DNA from: Citrobacter koseri
GTDB taxonomy: Bacteria; Pseudomonadota; Gammaproteobacteria; Enterobacterales; Enterobacteriaceae
Length of the DNA stretch: 64,000 nucleotides
Direction: 5' to 3'
Assembly (NCBI GenBank): GCA_900446925.1
Contig: UAVY01000004.1
Span: forward strand, 186,001-250,000
Part shown: piece by piece, positions 34,801-44,782 of the stretch
Layout of the letters: each line of letters opens with the position of its first letter
Position numbering within the stretch: position 1 is the stretch's first letter
Notes under the pieces: generated by a model
Database searches by the model: none
Told to the model about the DNA's origin: nothing
What the model saw: only the letters and a program-made list of their open reading frames with translations
Position numbers and translations under genes: made by a program

Positions 34801-37800
34801 GCGGTATTCAGTTGAAAAATACCACGATTAATGTCGGTAATGGCGTGGGTGTTCACACCGGCGCATCGATGGCGCAAACCAACTCCGGCACGATCAATAT
34901 TAATGGCAGCGGTACAGGGATACTGTTTGAGAACGTGGCTGATGGCTCTGACACCGATCAGACGCTGGATATGTCTGACTCCAGAGATCTGGTGATCAAT
35001 GTGAACGGTGCTCAGGGGAACGGGATTATTACCCGAGCATCCACCGACCTGAAAACCGGTGCCAGCGTTAACGTCCTGGACAGTGACGGGAAATCAGCGC
35101 TGGTTGTCCAGGGGACGACGAAGAATGTAGAGCAATCCGGCAAACTGATCTCGGTGTCTGACAAGGCGGCGGTGGTCGATTTGAATAACGGCGTACTTGA
35201 GAGCTTTATCAATAAAGGCGATATCCTGGCGCTGGATGCCAGCCACACTGCGCTGGAAATGAACAGTGGTAACGGGATTACCTTCACCAATGCCAGTGGG
35301 GGCAAATATTGTCGGTCAGGTGAATCTGCTTAATGGCGACAATACGGTGATCCTTGAATCAGGAAGCACTGCGACTGACATTACCAGCGGCAGCGGCAAA
35401 GATAACTTCATTCTGAAGAATATCAGCGAGAATGAAAGCGGCTCATTGTTCACGTCATTAAATGGCGGCAGCGGCGACGACACATTACAGCTTGAGAATT
35501 CGTCATACACTTTAACCCGTGCTGATGCCATTAACGGCATGGAGCATATTGCGCTGGCGAATAATTCTGTTTTTACCCTCGACAACGTTGCACTGGGGCT
35601 GGGTGACGACGAACTTGATGGCGCGGGAACCGGATACACCATTGACGGTTCCAGCCAGCTTAGTATTAAGAATACGGCGGATGTGACTTTTAAAAGCCAT
35701 CTTGCCGGGACGGGAGTTGTTGCCGTTGATACGGCGAATAACCACTTCAACTTTGATGCTAATAATGCCGCAGATGGTTTTGCCGGTACGCTGGCGCTTA
35801 CTAACAGCCGTTTTGAACTTGACGGTCTGAATACTCAGGCGCTTAGCAACGCTACGCTGCAAGCTGGAAATGGCAGCATTACCCATGTCGGCAGCGGCGA
35901 GCAGAATATCGGCGGTCTGGATTTCAAAGGGGGGACCGTACAGTTTGACGGCGTAACTCCGGGTAACCCAACGGCTTTAGGAACGATTCACGCTGGCGCG
36001 ATGGATCTCTCTGGTCGCGGTACGGTTCAGGTTGACAGCGGAACGGTCAGTAACGATCGTCCTCAGGCTGATACGCATCGTCCAATACTGGAACAGGATG
36101 ACGCGCAGGCATTGATTAAACTGGCGACCTCTGACACCGCCGTTCAGGGGGGCGCCGGTAACCTGGTGCTGAAAGATAAAGACGGTAATGTGATCAGCGA
36201 TAGCATCACTGCCGATATCGCCCAGAATGGCGCGGTGGTGGCGAAAGGAACGTATGACTATCGTCTGACCGGCGGTGACAGTGATGACGGACTTTATGTC
36301 AGCTATGGCCTGACCCAGGTCGATTTGCTGGGTAAAGACGCCGATGCGCTTATCCTTGATGCGAACGGGAAAAGCGGCAACGCGGCTGACCTGAGCGCCA
36401 GAGTGACCGGCAGCGGCGATCTGGCGTTTGACAGCCAGAAAGGCCAGACGGTGACGCTGTCGAATATGGATAATGATTACAGCGGCGTCACCGATGTGCG
36501 CAGCGGTAATCTGGCGATGCTGAACGATAACGTGCTGGGAAATACCCGCGAACTGAAACTGGCTGGCGATACCGGGTTTGATATGCGCGGTCATTCACAA
36601 ACCATCGGCAAGCTCACGGCTGAAAGTGGCTCTCTGACCGATTTGAACGGCGGTCATCTGACGCTGACAAACGGCGGTGAAGCGTCTGGCGTACTGACGG
36701 GCGACGGGGAGCTCACCGTTGCAGGCGGAACCCTGAATGTCTCCGGGGCGAATACGGGGCTGGAAGGCGACGACCACGATTGCTCAGGGCGCGACGGCGG
36801 TGCTGGATAATACGCTGGGGCTGGGAACCGGAGATATTGTTGCCGCCGGGCTGCTTAATCTGAGCAACGCCACGGGCGTGCTGTACAACAGCATCAGCGA
36901 TGCCGGGAAAGTCGCACTGGATGCCAGTGATGTGGTGCTTGCTGGCAACAATAGCCATTTTGCCGGGACCTTCGACATCGACAACGACTCCACGCTGACG
37001 GCCTCTTCCGCGCAGCAGTTAGGCACCTCCGCGATTCAGAATGCCGGTAAGTTTGTGCTGAACACTCACGAAAACTGGTCGCTGGAGAACGGTGTTACAG
37101 GTAGCGGGAGCGTGGTGAAGAATGGCAGCGGCAACGTCACGCTTAGCGACAGCGCCCAGTGGACCGGCGCGACGGATATCAATGCCGGTGGTCTGACTCT
37201 GGGCAGCGCGGATAACGCGTTCACGCTGGCCAGTCATCAGGTCAATATCGGGAAAGACGGGCGCTTATCCGGGTTTGGCGGCGTAGCCGGAAATATGGCT
37301 AACCAGGGCACGTTATTGATTGGCGATGACGTCAGCGCGGCTCGCAGAGCGGCTTCTTCACCTGTCAGCTTTACCGTAGGCGGCAATCTGACGAACAGCG
37401 GCGATATCTGGACCGGAAGCAAAGGTAAAGATGCCGGTAATCAGCTTGTGGTAAACGGGAACTATCAGGGAGATGGCGGTCATCTTCATCTGAATACCGC
37501 GTTGAATGATGATAATTCCGTCCACGGATAAACTGATTGTTAAAGGAAACACCTCTGGCACAACCGGCGTCAGCGTGACGAATGCTGGCGGTTCTGGCGC
37601 GCAGACGATCGATGGCATTGAAGTGATTCATGTTGATGGTCAATCCGACGGTGAGTTTACGCAGGACGGCAGGATTGTGGCCGGGGCGTATGATTATTCA
37701 CTGGCTCGTGGTCAGGGCGACAACAACGGTAACTGGTATTTAACCAGTCATAAGACAGATCCAAATCCGGGGCCGGGCCCGAAACCTGAACCTGATATCC

Positions 37801-38780
37801 GTCCTGAACCGGGCTCCTGGACAGCTAACCTGGCGGCAGCCAATACGCTGTTTGTCACGCGGCTTCACGATCGTCTTGGCGAAACGCAGTACATTGACGC
37901 GCTGACGGGCGAGAAGAAAGTCACCAGCATGTGGATGCGTCAGGCGGGCGGGCATAATGCCTGGCGGGACAGCTCCGGTCAGCTTAAAACCCAGAGTAAC
38001 CGCTATGTGATGCAGGTAGGGGGCGATATTGCCCGCTGGAGCGGCGACGGACTGGATCGCTGGCACCTTGGCGTCATGGCCGGATATGGACACAACAGCA
38101 GCAACACGCGCTCCTCATCGACAGGGTATCGCTCTGACGGTTCCGTGAACGGCTACAGCGCCGGGGTGTATGCAACGTGGTATGCCAATGATGAAACGCA
38201 TCAGGGCGCTTATCTGGATTCATGGGCACAGTACAGCTGGTTTAATAACAGCGTCAAAGGCCAGGATATTCAGAGCGAATCGTACAAATCCAAAGGGATC
38301 ACCGGGTCGCTGGAGCTGGGGTACACCCACAAGCTGGGTGAATTTGCAGGAAGTAAGGGCTCTAAAAATGAATGGTTTATCCAGCCGCAGGCGCAGGCTA
38401 TTTGGATGGGCGTCGAAGCTGACGATCATCGTGAATCGAATGGCACACGTATCAGCGGTGAAGGGGACGGCAACGTTCAGACCCGACTGGGCGTACGTAC
38501 TTTCCTGAAAGGCCACAGCGCGATTGATGAAGGCAAAGCGCGCGAGTTCCAACCGTTTGTGGAAGTGAACTGGCTCCACAATACGCGCGACTTCGGCACA
38601 AAAATGGATGGTGTCAGCATCCGGCAGGAAGGCGCACGTAATCTGGGTGAAATAAAAACGGGCGTTGAGGGACAAATTAATCCACAACTCAATGTCTGGG
38701 GGAATGTCGGCGTCCAGCTGGGCGATAAAGGATACAATGACACCTCAGCAATGATAGGGATTAAATATAACTTTAAATAG
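31818..38780 (+). CDS. Giant type V autotransporter adhesin-like protein
   Basis: Surface protein of about 2,319 residues. It starts with an extended signal peptide (ESPR) MNKVFKVIWNSRLNIFVVAS-ELARG, a hydrophobic core, and likely cleavage after FAA near residue 63. The very long passenger is made of repeated Asn/Gly/Thr-rich strands (for example SGTININGG, NNGTLGTAG), typical of a beta-helix. A PNPGPGPKPEPDIRPEPG linker leads to a C-terminal barrel of about 300 residues (MWMRQAGGHNAWRDSSG, WHLGVMAGYGH) ending IGIKYNFK. Three +1 shifts near 35297, 36765 and 37521 split it; each is corrected by dropping one base from a doubled base or run. I start at ATG 31818 because the ESPR begins there. 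Probable roles are adhesion or aggregation. A terminator follows. Confidence 0.88.
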
Positions 38781-38781
38781 C

Positions 38782-38810
38782 AGAAAGGGGGCGTCGTGCC
38801 CCCTTTTTCT
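38782..38810 (+). terminator. Autotransporter terminator
   Basis: AGAAAGGGGGC-GTCGT-GCCCCCTTTTTCT: a strong stem just after the autotransporter stop, separating it from the LuxR-type gene. Confidence 0.88.
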
Positions 38811-38877
38811 GTCGTGAGTTCTCATCTTTATAACATTAAAAAACAATTTTCTTCAGGAAGAATAGAGTGAGGGATGA

Positions 38878-39458
38878 ATGATTGTAATCTCAGAAAATAG
38901 TTTTTTCCATCTTGGGGTTAGCGCATTAGTAGAAAGAATGGCATTGAATACCACCCGTAATTTGATTGTGTTTGATACGGGGCGCGATTGTCTCTATATG
39001 CTTGATACTGAAGAGGCAAAGATGCCTTTTTCCATGAACCGATTTTGATTTTTTCACATTGTCGGCGTATTTATCTCACCGAGAAAAACAGAAAATTCAA
39101 AATCGAAACGCTGCTATCAAAAACGAAATCTCATCCCGCTGTCAGACGGAAGCGAGAAGTATTAACCGTAAGTGAGTTACGGGTCATAAAAAAAGTTTGT
39201 CAGGGGATCAGTCAACGACGAATTGCAGAACAGTTCAAGGTCAGCGAAAAGACGATCAGTAATCAAAAAATGAACGCCTTGCGAAAGCTGAGCATCAATA
39301 AAACAACAAAGTTTTTCGTTGAGTATCTGGCCTGGCTGAGATTGTGGCATGAGTATGTTGAGTATAAAAACAATCAAATGCGAAAACCGGTTAAACTCTC
39401 TGTCATCACGCCTGAAACCTTTACAAAAAGGCGGAGTGAGGTTTTAATAGAGGTTTAA
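38878..39458 (+). CDS. LuxR/GerE-type transcriptional regulator
   Basis: A regulator of about 193 residues. The N-terminal part has no clear receiver phosphorylation site. The C-terminal LuxR helix-turn-helix is VLTVSELRVIKKVCQGISQR followed by RIAEQFKVSEKTISNQKMNA. It resembles the atypical enteric LuxR proteins (BglJ/YjjQ/FimW-like) that lack an aspartate switch. A missing A near 39018-39020 breaks the frame between EEAK and FFHEPILIF; the corrected gene runs from ATG 38878 to 39458. It sits 98 bp after the autotransporter, behind a terminator, and 62 bp before a CSS/EAL gene. It may control one or both; that is inference. Confidence 0.72.
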
Positions 39459-39520
39459 TCTACGTAAGCCAGGATGACAATGAGTCTTGCTTATATTTAA
39501 AGGGACTTTTACAGAACTCA

Positions 39521-41033
39521 ATGAAACAACATGCTGGGGGATTGGTGGGAAACAAGCTAGTTTTTGTGATCGTATTCTTAACCATCACTATAACCGGCAT
39601 GGTGACTTTTTGGCTGGGTGCGTCCAGCCGGGTAGATAATGACAAAAGAGCATTAATCCAGCGCGTAGATTCGCTACTGTTTGAAGCGAAACAGATATCA
39701 GATTCGTTGACCGCCCATTTAACAGAACGCTGCTCAGATGAAACGGTGCGTATGCTGACGAAACAGATACACCGTTATCCGCATATTGGGGGCATTTTCC
39801 TGTTGCAGGGATTCGCAGGTATATTGCTCATCCGGGATGGCAAAACCTGAACTCAGCAATTTAACCGCAGGGGAGAACGGTAATCGGCTATTTTTAGTTG
39901 ATGAAACGCCGGCATTTCGCGGGGAGCCTGTATTAGCCTACGTTACTGTGAGAGGAAATAACGCAATAGTGGTGACGATCAGTACCTACTGGTTTAAGTC
40001 GCTGCTTGCAGACAGTCGTTTACTTGTTAACGTGAATGGAAATATTCTCTCCGATGATAAGTTAATCAGTACAAACAGTATTGATTTTCAAAACTCCGCC
40101 TGGCAACAATCTAATATGTTTGATTATCAGGTAATGGAATACCCGGAACATACGGGCATTGCTTCTGTTCTTAACTTTATTTTTATTCTCTTTTTATCCG
40201 CAGCGATTGCCGTCCCTGCCGCTTTTCTGTTTAACTATACGCTACAACGAATCGCGATGTCCCGGTATATACAACTTCGCCGGGGGCTGCGCAAACAGCA
40301 GTTCGTTCCTTATTACGAACCGTCATGAATTGTGCTTCCGGGGCATTATATGGCGCAGAAGTGGTCATGCGATGGAAGAAGGGGAACGATACATCCGTTA
40401 TTAATGAAGAGATTATCTCTCTGGCAAATAAAACCGGGATGATATCTCCATTAGTTAACTTTATTTTACGACAGGTGGAAAAAGATATACTTTCTTTACG
40501 CCTCAGACTGCCGAGAACATTCTACATTAATTTCCGACTTAGTGAATCGATGATCGCTATGCCAGAACTTATTGATTCGTTTATTGAGTTTCAAAAAACG
40601 CTTGCCCAGCGATGTAAAACTGACGCTGGAATTTCCTGAGGTTGTTTATCGTGATACAACGCTTGAGTTTGATTCTGTTCTCAGGAGGTTACGTGTCGAA
40701 GGCATTAAAATTAAAATGAGCTCCTTATTTTTAGAACGTTTAAATGCTGACCGTAATTTATATCTTCCGGTTGATGCTGTCAGAATTGAAAAGTCAGTTA
40801 CCAGATTAATTTCGGACTCCAAAGAACCTGTCGCGAGTGTTGATGATATTATTCGTTCGGCAGTAAATAAAAACTATACGATTATCGCGGATGGTATTGA
40901 AAATGATCAGCAGTACCACTATTTATCACTGCGCGGTGTTGTTTTACAACAGGGGAATTACTGGTCAATGCCATTGTCCAGTTTTCATTTAATGCAGTAT
41001 ATTATTCAGAGCGATAAAGTATTACTGTGTTAA
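39521..41033 (+). CDS. Membrane CSS-motif protein with a degenerate EAL domain
   Basis: About 503 residues. TM1 (LVFVIVFLTITITGMVTFWL) is followed by a periplasmic CSS-type domain (QVYCSSGMAKPEL after correction), TM2 (VLNFIFILFLSAAIAVPAAF) and a cytoplasmic EAL-like domain. Some EAL positions survive (GAEVVMRW, FYINFRLS, LTLEFPE). The metal-binding DDFGTGY motif is replaced by KMSSLFLERL, KID by RIE and AEGVE by ADGIEN. By knowledge of the family, catalysis is unlikely, so it may be a binding or protein-interaction domain as in RflP/YdiV. The frame is broken near 39813, 40323 and 40602. It follows the LuxR-type gene in the same orientation. Confidence 0.75.
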
Positions 41034-41105
41034 TTTCTGATAATAATGCGAAATTTATCGATATATCATGCGCATATTACCCGGCGTAATATGCGCATGT
41101 ATATA

Positions 41106-41326
41106 TCAGGACTTAAGTTGTAGCGCGATCTCAACCACATACTTACCCTGGTGGCGGGCGATATCCAGTTCACGACTGTCACGAATGACCCATCACGGAT
41201 TACCGCCATTGTTGAATGTTTTTTTACTCGTCAGCCGTCTTTTTCTGCACATCCAGCCAGCCAACGGCATACCGCCGCCCCGATAAGGGGGCGAACGGCA
41301 TGCGTCAGACGTTGTGAAAATGTCAT
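41106..41326 (-). pseudogene. Possible small lipoprotein gene, broken
   Basis: 14 bp after the amidohydrolase stop, on the same strand, an ATG opens MTFSQRLTHAVRPLIGAAVC followed by RWLAGCAEKDG and a stop. LAGC looks like a lipobox. Further downstream another frame reads RDSRELDIARHQGKYVVEIA-LQLKS to a stop at 41106, which looks like real coding sequence. At least two shifts would be needed to join the parts into about 70 residues. It may be a fourth gene of the YcaC-XapX-amidohydrolase operon damaged by sequence errors, or a remnant. Not recognised as any family. Confidence 0.35.
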
Positions 41327-41340
41327 GTCAGGTTCCACGG

Positions 41341-43236
41341 TCAGACAGCCCAGCAGGAGCAGCCAAGCGCGCCAAAGAACCCTTTCAGATCCGATACCGG
41401 CAGGCTGGATGTCCATGCGCCAGCATGATCGTGCCCGTGCAGGCCGCAGCCGTGAGAGCAACCGCAGGAGGCCATCGCCATTTGTCGTACGGCAAGCGAG
41501 TTTTTCCCCGCGCCTTCTGGCTCTCCCCATGCGGCGTAGCCTTTGAAGGTGCGCGTTGGCGACCAGTCCGGCATCGCGGGTGGGACAGGATTGTCATCCA
41601 GGGATTCGAAAGGACCCGCCCCCCAGACGATTTTTCCGCCCACCATCGTTAATTCTGAAGACAGGAAGGAGATCTCATCCTCGGCGCAGGCAAAAAAGTC
41701 TTTGTCCGGCACAATGAGGTCAGCGAACTGACCGGCCTGAATACGGCCTTTTTTACCTTCTTCATTGGAGAACCAGGTGACGTTCTCCGTCCACATTCGG
41801 AGCGCTGTTTCCCGATCCAGACAGTTACGACGCGGATAAAGCTGCATGCCTCCCACGGTTTTCCCGGTGATCATCCAGGCGAGAGAAACCCACGGGTTAT
41901 AGGATGCTACGCGGGTGGCATCCGTACCGGCGGACACTTTCACCCCTTTTTCCAGCATACGGGCAATAGGCGGCGTGGCTTCCGCAGCGCCGGCACCGTA
42001 ACGCTCAACGAAATATTCGCCCTGATATGCCATACGGTGCTGAACCGCAATACCACCGCCTAACGCCGCGATACGATCGATTGAACGCTCAGAAATTGTT
42101 TCGGCGTGGTCGAAGAACCAGTTAATCCCTTCAAGCGGGATATCCTGATTGACCTTCTCAAAAACATCGAGGGCGCGAGAAATGGTCTCGTCATAGGTGG
42201 CATGCAGACGCCAGGGCCAGCGGTTTTCCGCCAGAATGCGAACAACTTCTTCCAGCTCGCCTTCCATTTCCGGCGGCATATCCGGTCGCGGCTGGCGGAA
42301 GTCTTCGAAATCCGCCGCTGAAAATACCAGCATTTCACCGGCGCCGTTATGGCGGAAGTAGTCGTTACCCTGTTTGTAGGTGACGGAGCGGGTCCAGTTG
42401 AGGAAATCCTCTTTCTCTTCCTGGGGTTTTTGCGTGAAGAGGTTATAGGCCAGGCGCACGGTCATCAGATTTTCATCTGCAAGTTTCTGAATAACGGCGT
42501 AGTCATCGGGGTAATTCTGGAATCCGCCACCGGCGTCGATGACACCGGTTACGCCCAGACGATTCAGCTCACGCATGAAATGGCGGGTGGAGTTAACCTG
42601 GTAGTCAAACGGCAGTTTGGGGCCTTTGGCCAGCGTGGCATAAAGGATGCCTGCGTTGGGGCGTGCCAGTAATAATCCGGTAGGATTGCCTTTCGCATCG
42701 CGGGTTATCTCGCCTCCGGGTGGTTCCGGCGTCTCTTTTGTATACCCGACGGCACGCAAAGCCGCGGCGTTCAGGAGCGCGCGGTCATAGAGATGCAGCA
42801 GAAACACCGGGGTGTCCGGCGCAATGGCGTTGATCTCTTCGATGGTTGGCAGACGCTTTTCCACAAACTGATGTTCAGTAAAACCGCCAACCACGCGAAC
42901 CCACTGCGGTGCCGGGGTGATGGCCACCTGCCGACGCAACATATCCATCGCGTCAGCCAGCGAACGTACGCCATCCCAGCGAAGCTCCATATTGTAATTA
43001 AGCCCGCCGCGTACTACGTGCGTGTGGTTATCAATCAGCCCGGGTAATACCCGTTTGCCTTTCAGGTCGACGACTTTGGTTGCCGGACCTGCGAAGGCCA
43101 TAATTTCAGCGTCGCCGCCAACCGCGAGAAACTTCCCGTCTTTGACTGCGACGGCGCTGGCGGTTGGGTTGCTTTTATCGAGAGTGGTAAACAGACCATG
43201 ATGCAGAATAACGTCTGCGACAACATGTTGTGTCAT
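41341..43236 (-). CDS. Amidohydrolase family 3 protein, YtcJ-like
   Basis: Intact 631-residue metal-dependent amidohydrolase. Visible elements are the metal His pair in LPGLIDNHTHVV (residues 71 and 73), the YtcJ-type insert (RWDGVRSLADAM), WFFDHAETISERS, SAGTDATR (metal or catalytic Asp) and GRIQAGQFADLIVPDKDFF. The C-terminus carries an unusual Cys/His-rich tail (ASCGCSHGCGLHGHDHAG), possibly a metal site. The substrate is unknown. The ATG overlaps the XapX stop (ATGA), so the two are translationally coupled. It is probably in one operon with the YcaC-like gene and controlled by the divergent LysR gene. Confidence 0.88.
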   Translation of the reverse strand: MTQHVVADVILHHGLFTTLDKSNPTASAVAVKDGKFLAVGGDAEIMAFAGPATKVVDLKGKRVLPGLIDNHTHVVRGGLNYNMELRWDGVRSLADAMDMLRRQVAITPAPQWVRVVGGFTEHQFVEKRLPTIEEINAIAPDTPVFLLHLYDRALLNAAALRAVGYTKETPEPPGGEITRDAKGNPTGLLLARPNAGILYATLAKGPKLPFDYQVNSTRHFMRELNRLGVTGVIDAGGGFQNYPDDYAVIQKLADENLMTVRLAYNLFTQKPQEEKEDFLNWTRSVTYKQGNDYFRHNGAGEMLVFSAADFEDFRQPRPDMPPEMEGELEEVVRILAENRWPWRLHATYDETISRALDVFEKVNQDIPLEGINWFFDHAETISERSIDRIAALGGGIAVQHRMAYQGEYFVERYGAGAAEATPPIARMLEKGVKVSAGTDATRVASYNPWVSLAWMITGKTVGGMQLYPRRNCLDRETALRMWTENVTWFSNEEGKKGRIQAGQFADLIVPDKDFFACAEDEISFLSSELTMVGGKIVWGAGPFESLDDNPVPPAMPDWSPTRTFKGYAAWGEPEGAGKNSLAVRQMAMASCGCSHGCGLHGHDHAGAWTSSLPVSDLKGFFGALGCSCWAV

Positions 43237-43511
43237 GAGCGTTTCTCCTCTGAGGAATGACTGTCTTCAGCTGCCTGGCGGCCGGGGAGCTGCCCGAAGA
43301 TATGGCTGATGGCATGTGTTTTGGTACAGGCTGAAGAAAAGGCTGTGCCGGACAGAAGTTGTTTGCCTACCGGAATAACTTGTTCGCCGACCAGCATTCC
43401 CAGCAAGCCAAGGAGGGCTATCAGCGGTGGGGCGGGGGAGCGGACATTCAGCAAACTGTAAATAATGCCGACAAGAAGTCCGGCACCCAGAGAAAGGATA
43501 TACATTTTCAT
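43233..43511 (-). CDS. XapX-domain small membrane protein
   Basis: A 92-residue protein with two hydrophobic helices (ILSLGAGLLVGIIYSLLNV, LIALLGLLGMLVGEQVIP). It matches the XapX domain family (DUF1427), whose typical core is SPAPPLIALLGLLGMLVGEQ. The hydrophilic C-terminal 40 residues go beyond the usual 50-residue core. Function is unknown; such genes often neighbour amidohydrolase and hydrolase genes, as here. It is 65 bp after the YcaC-like gene and overlaps the amidohydrolase by 4 bp. Confidence 0.82.
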   Translation of the reverse strand: MKMYILSLGAGLLVGIIYSLLNVRSPAPPLIALLGLLGMLVGEQVIPVGKQLLSGTAFSSACTKTHAISHIFGQLPGRQAAEDSHSSEEKRS

Positions 43512-43576
43512 GCGGACCTCATCAGGACAGGCGCAATGCGTGTTGCATTACGCCTGCCGTAAATCAGTTGGAGGTG

Positions 43577-44257
43577 TTATTTAGCCGGGTTTGGGCCGAT
43601 ACGTTCGCCGTGTTGTACGCGCTCAGGCGCTTTATGAACCATAGTATAGGCATAATCGACGCCCATGCCGTAGGCGCCGGAGTGTTCACGCACGATATCC
43701 ATAATGCCGTTGTAGGTCTCTTTACGGGCCCAGTCGCGCTGCCACTCAAGAATGACCTGCTGCCAGGTTACCGGTACGATGCCTGCCTGAACCATACGAT
43801 CGATAGCGTATTTGTGCGCATCAACGGAGGTGCCGCCGGAAGCATCAACAACCATATAGATTTGATAATCCGCGTCTTTGACTGCACACAGGGCAAACGT
43901 GGTGTTACAGACTTCCGTCCACAGACCGGAAACAATCACTTTCTTACGACCATTCGCCGCCAGCGCATCACGCACGTTCTGATCGTCCCATGAGTTCATT
44001 GAAGTACGTTCCAGGATGTTGTTTTCCGGGAAAACGGCCAGGAGTTCGGGATAGGTGTTACCGGAAAAACTTTCGGTTTCTACGGTCGTGATGGTGGTGG
44101 GGATATTAAACAGTTTTGCCGCTTTGGCCAGGCCAACAACGTTGTTTTTCAGTACCTGACGGTCAATAGATTGTACCCCGAAGGCCATCTGGGGTTGCTG
44201 GTCGATAAAAATCAGTTGACTGTTCTGCGGGGTGAGGACATCAAGGTAATGAGACAT
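43577..44257 (-). CDS. Isochorismatase-like (YcaC-type) hydrolase
   Basis: Intact 226-residue cysteine hydrolase of the isochorismatase superfamily. The likely catalytic Asp lies in SQLIFIDQQPQMAFGV and the nucleophile Cys in VSGLWTEVCNTTFALCAV. I start at ATG 44257 (MSHYLDVLTPQNSQ), preceded by AGGAGAAAGTG; the longer upstream frame has no ribosome site. First gene of the minus-strand operon. Similar proteins hydrolyse amides or remain uncharacterised; the substrate here is unknown. Confidence 0.88.
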   Translation of the reverse strand: MSHYLDVLTPQNSQLIFIDQQPQMAFGVQSIDRQVLKNNVVGLAKAAKLFNIPTTITTVETESFSGNTYPELLAVFPENNILERTSMNSWDDQNVRDALAANGRKKVIVSGLWTEVCNTTFALCAVKDADYQIYMVVDASGGTSVDAHKYAIDRMVQAGIVPVTWQQVILEWQRDWARKETYNGIMDIVREHSGAYGMGVDYAYTMVHKAPERVQHGERIGPNPAK

Positions 44258-44782
44258 ATCACTTTCTCCTGAACTAATATAGTGTAAGCACAACATGATT
44301 AGAAATGCGCATTCCCGAAGAGAATAATGCCGTGTTATTCCTTCCTGACGTTCAACATTTTCCCGTCGCACTTATTTCATGTTACGGTATACGTGCTGTC
44401 AGCAATGTTCGTTCCTTATCCGCGTACTCTTCCTTTTTATTTGTTATCCATCCGTCATCTGATTAATGACAGGGGAATATCTTTACCATCATTTTGATCT
44501 GTCGGTCAGAATGTGATGACAGACTCAGTTTAGAAGTTTTATGGCTAACATCAATGTTCAAAAACATTACTCACTGTCTTTTAAAATGTGACAATCATAT
44601 TTTTCTCATGTCTTGTTTAAGAATTTTATACAACATGTTTAAGAAAACTTTTGGAAACTTATTATTTATTAAATATTGTTCCTTGTCATGACTCATGGGG
44701 TTTACGATTTCACCATCGGTAAACTATTATAGGGACTGTATTCATAACAGGACAATCATACGTCCCGTATCTGGTGACAGTA
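44258..44782. promoter_or_regulatory. Divergent control region of the YcaC operon and LysR gene
   Basis: 525 bp without a convincing gene, AT-rich (about 44500-44700 especially). As is usual for LysR systems, it should contain the operators for both directions. I could not pick out a single convincing T-N11-A site among many. Confidence 0.5.
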
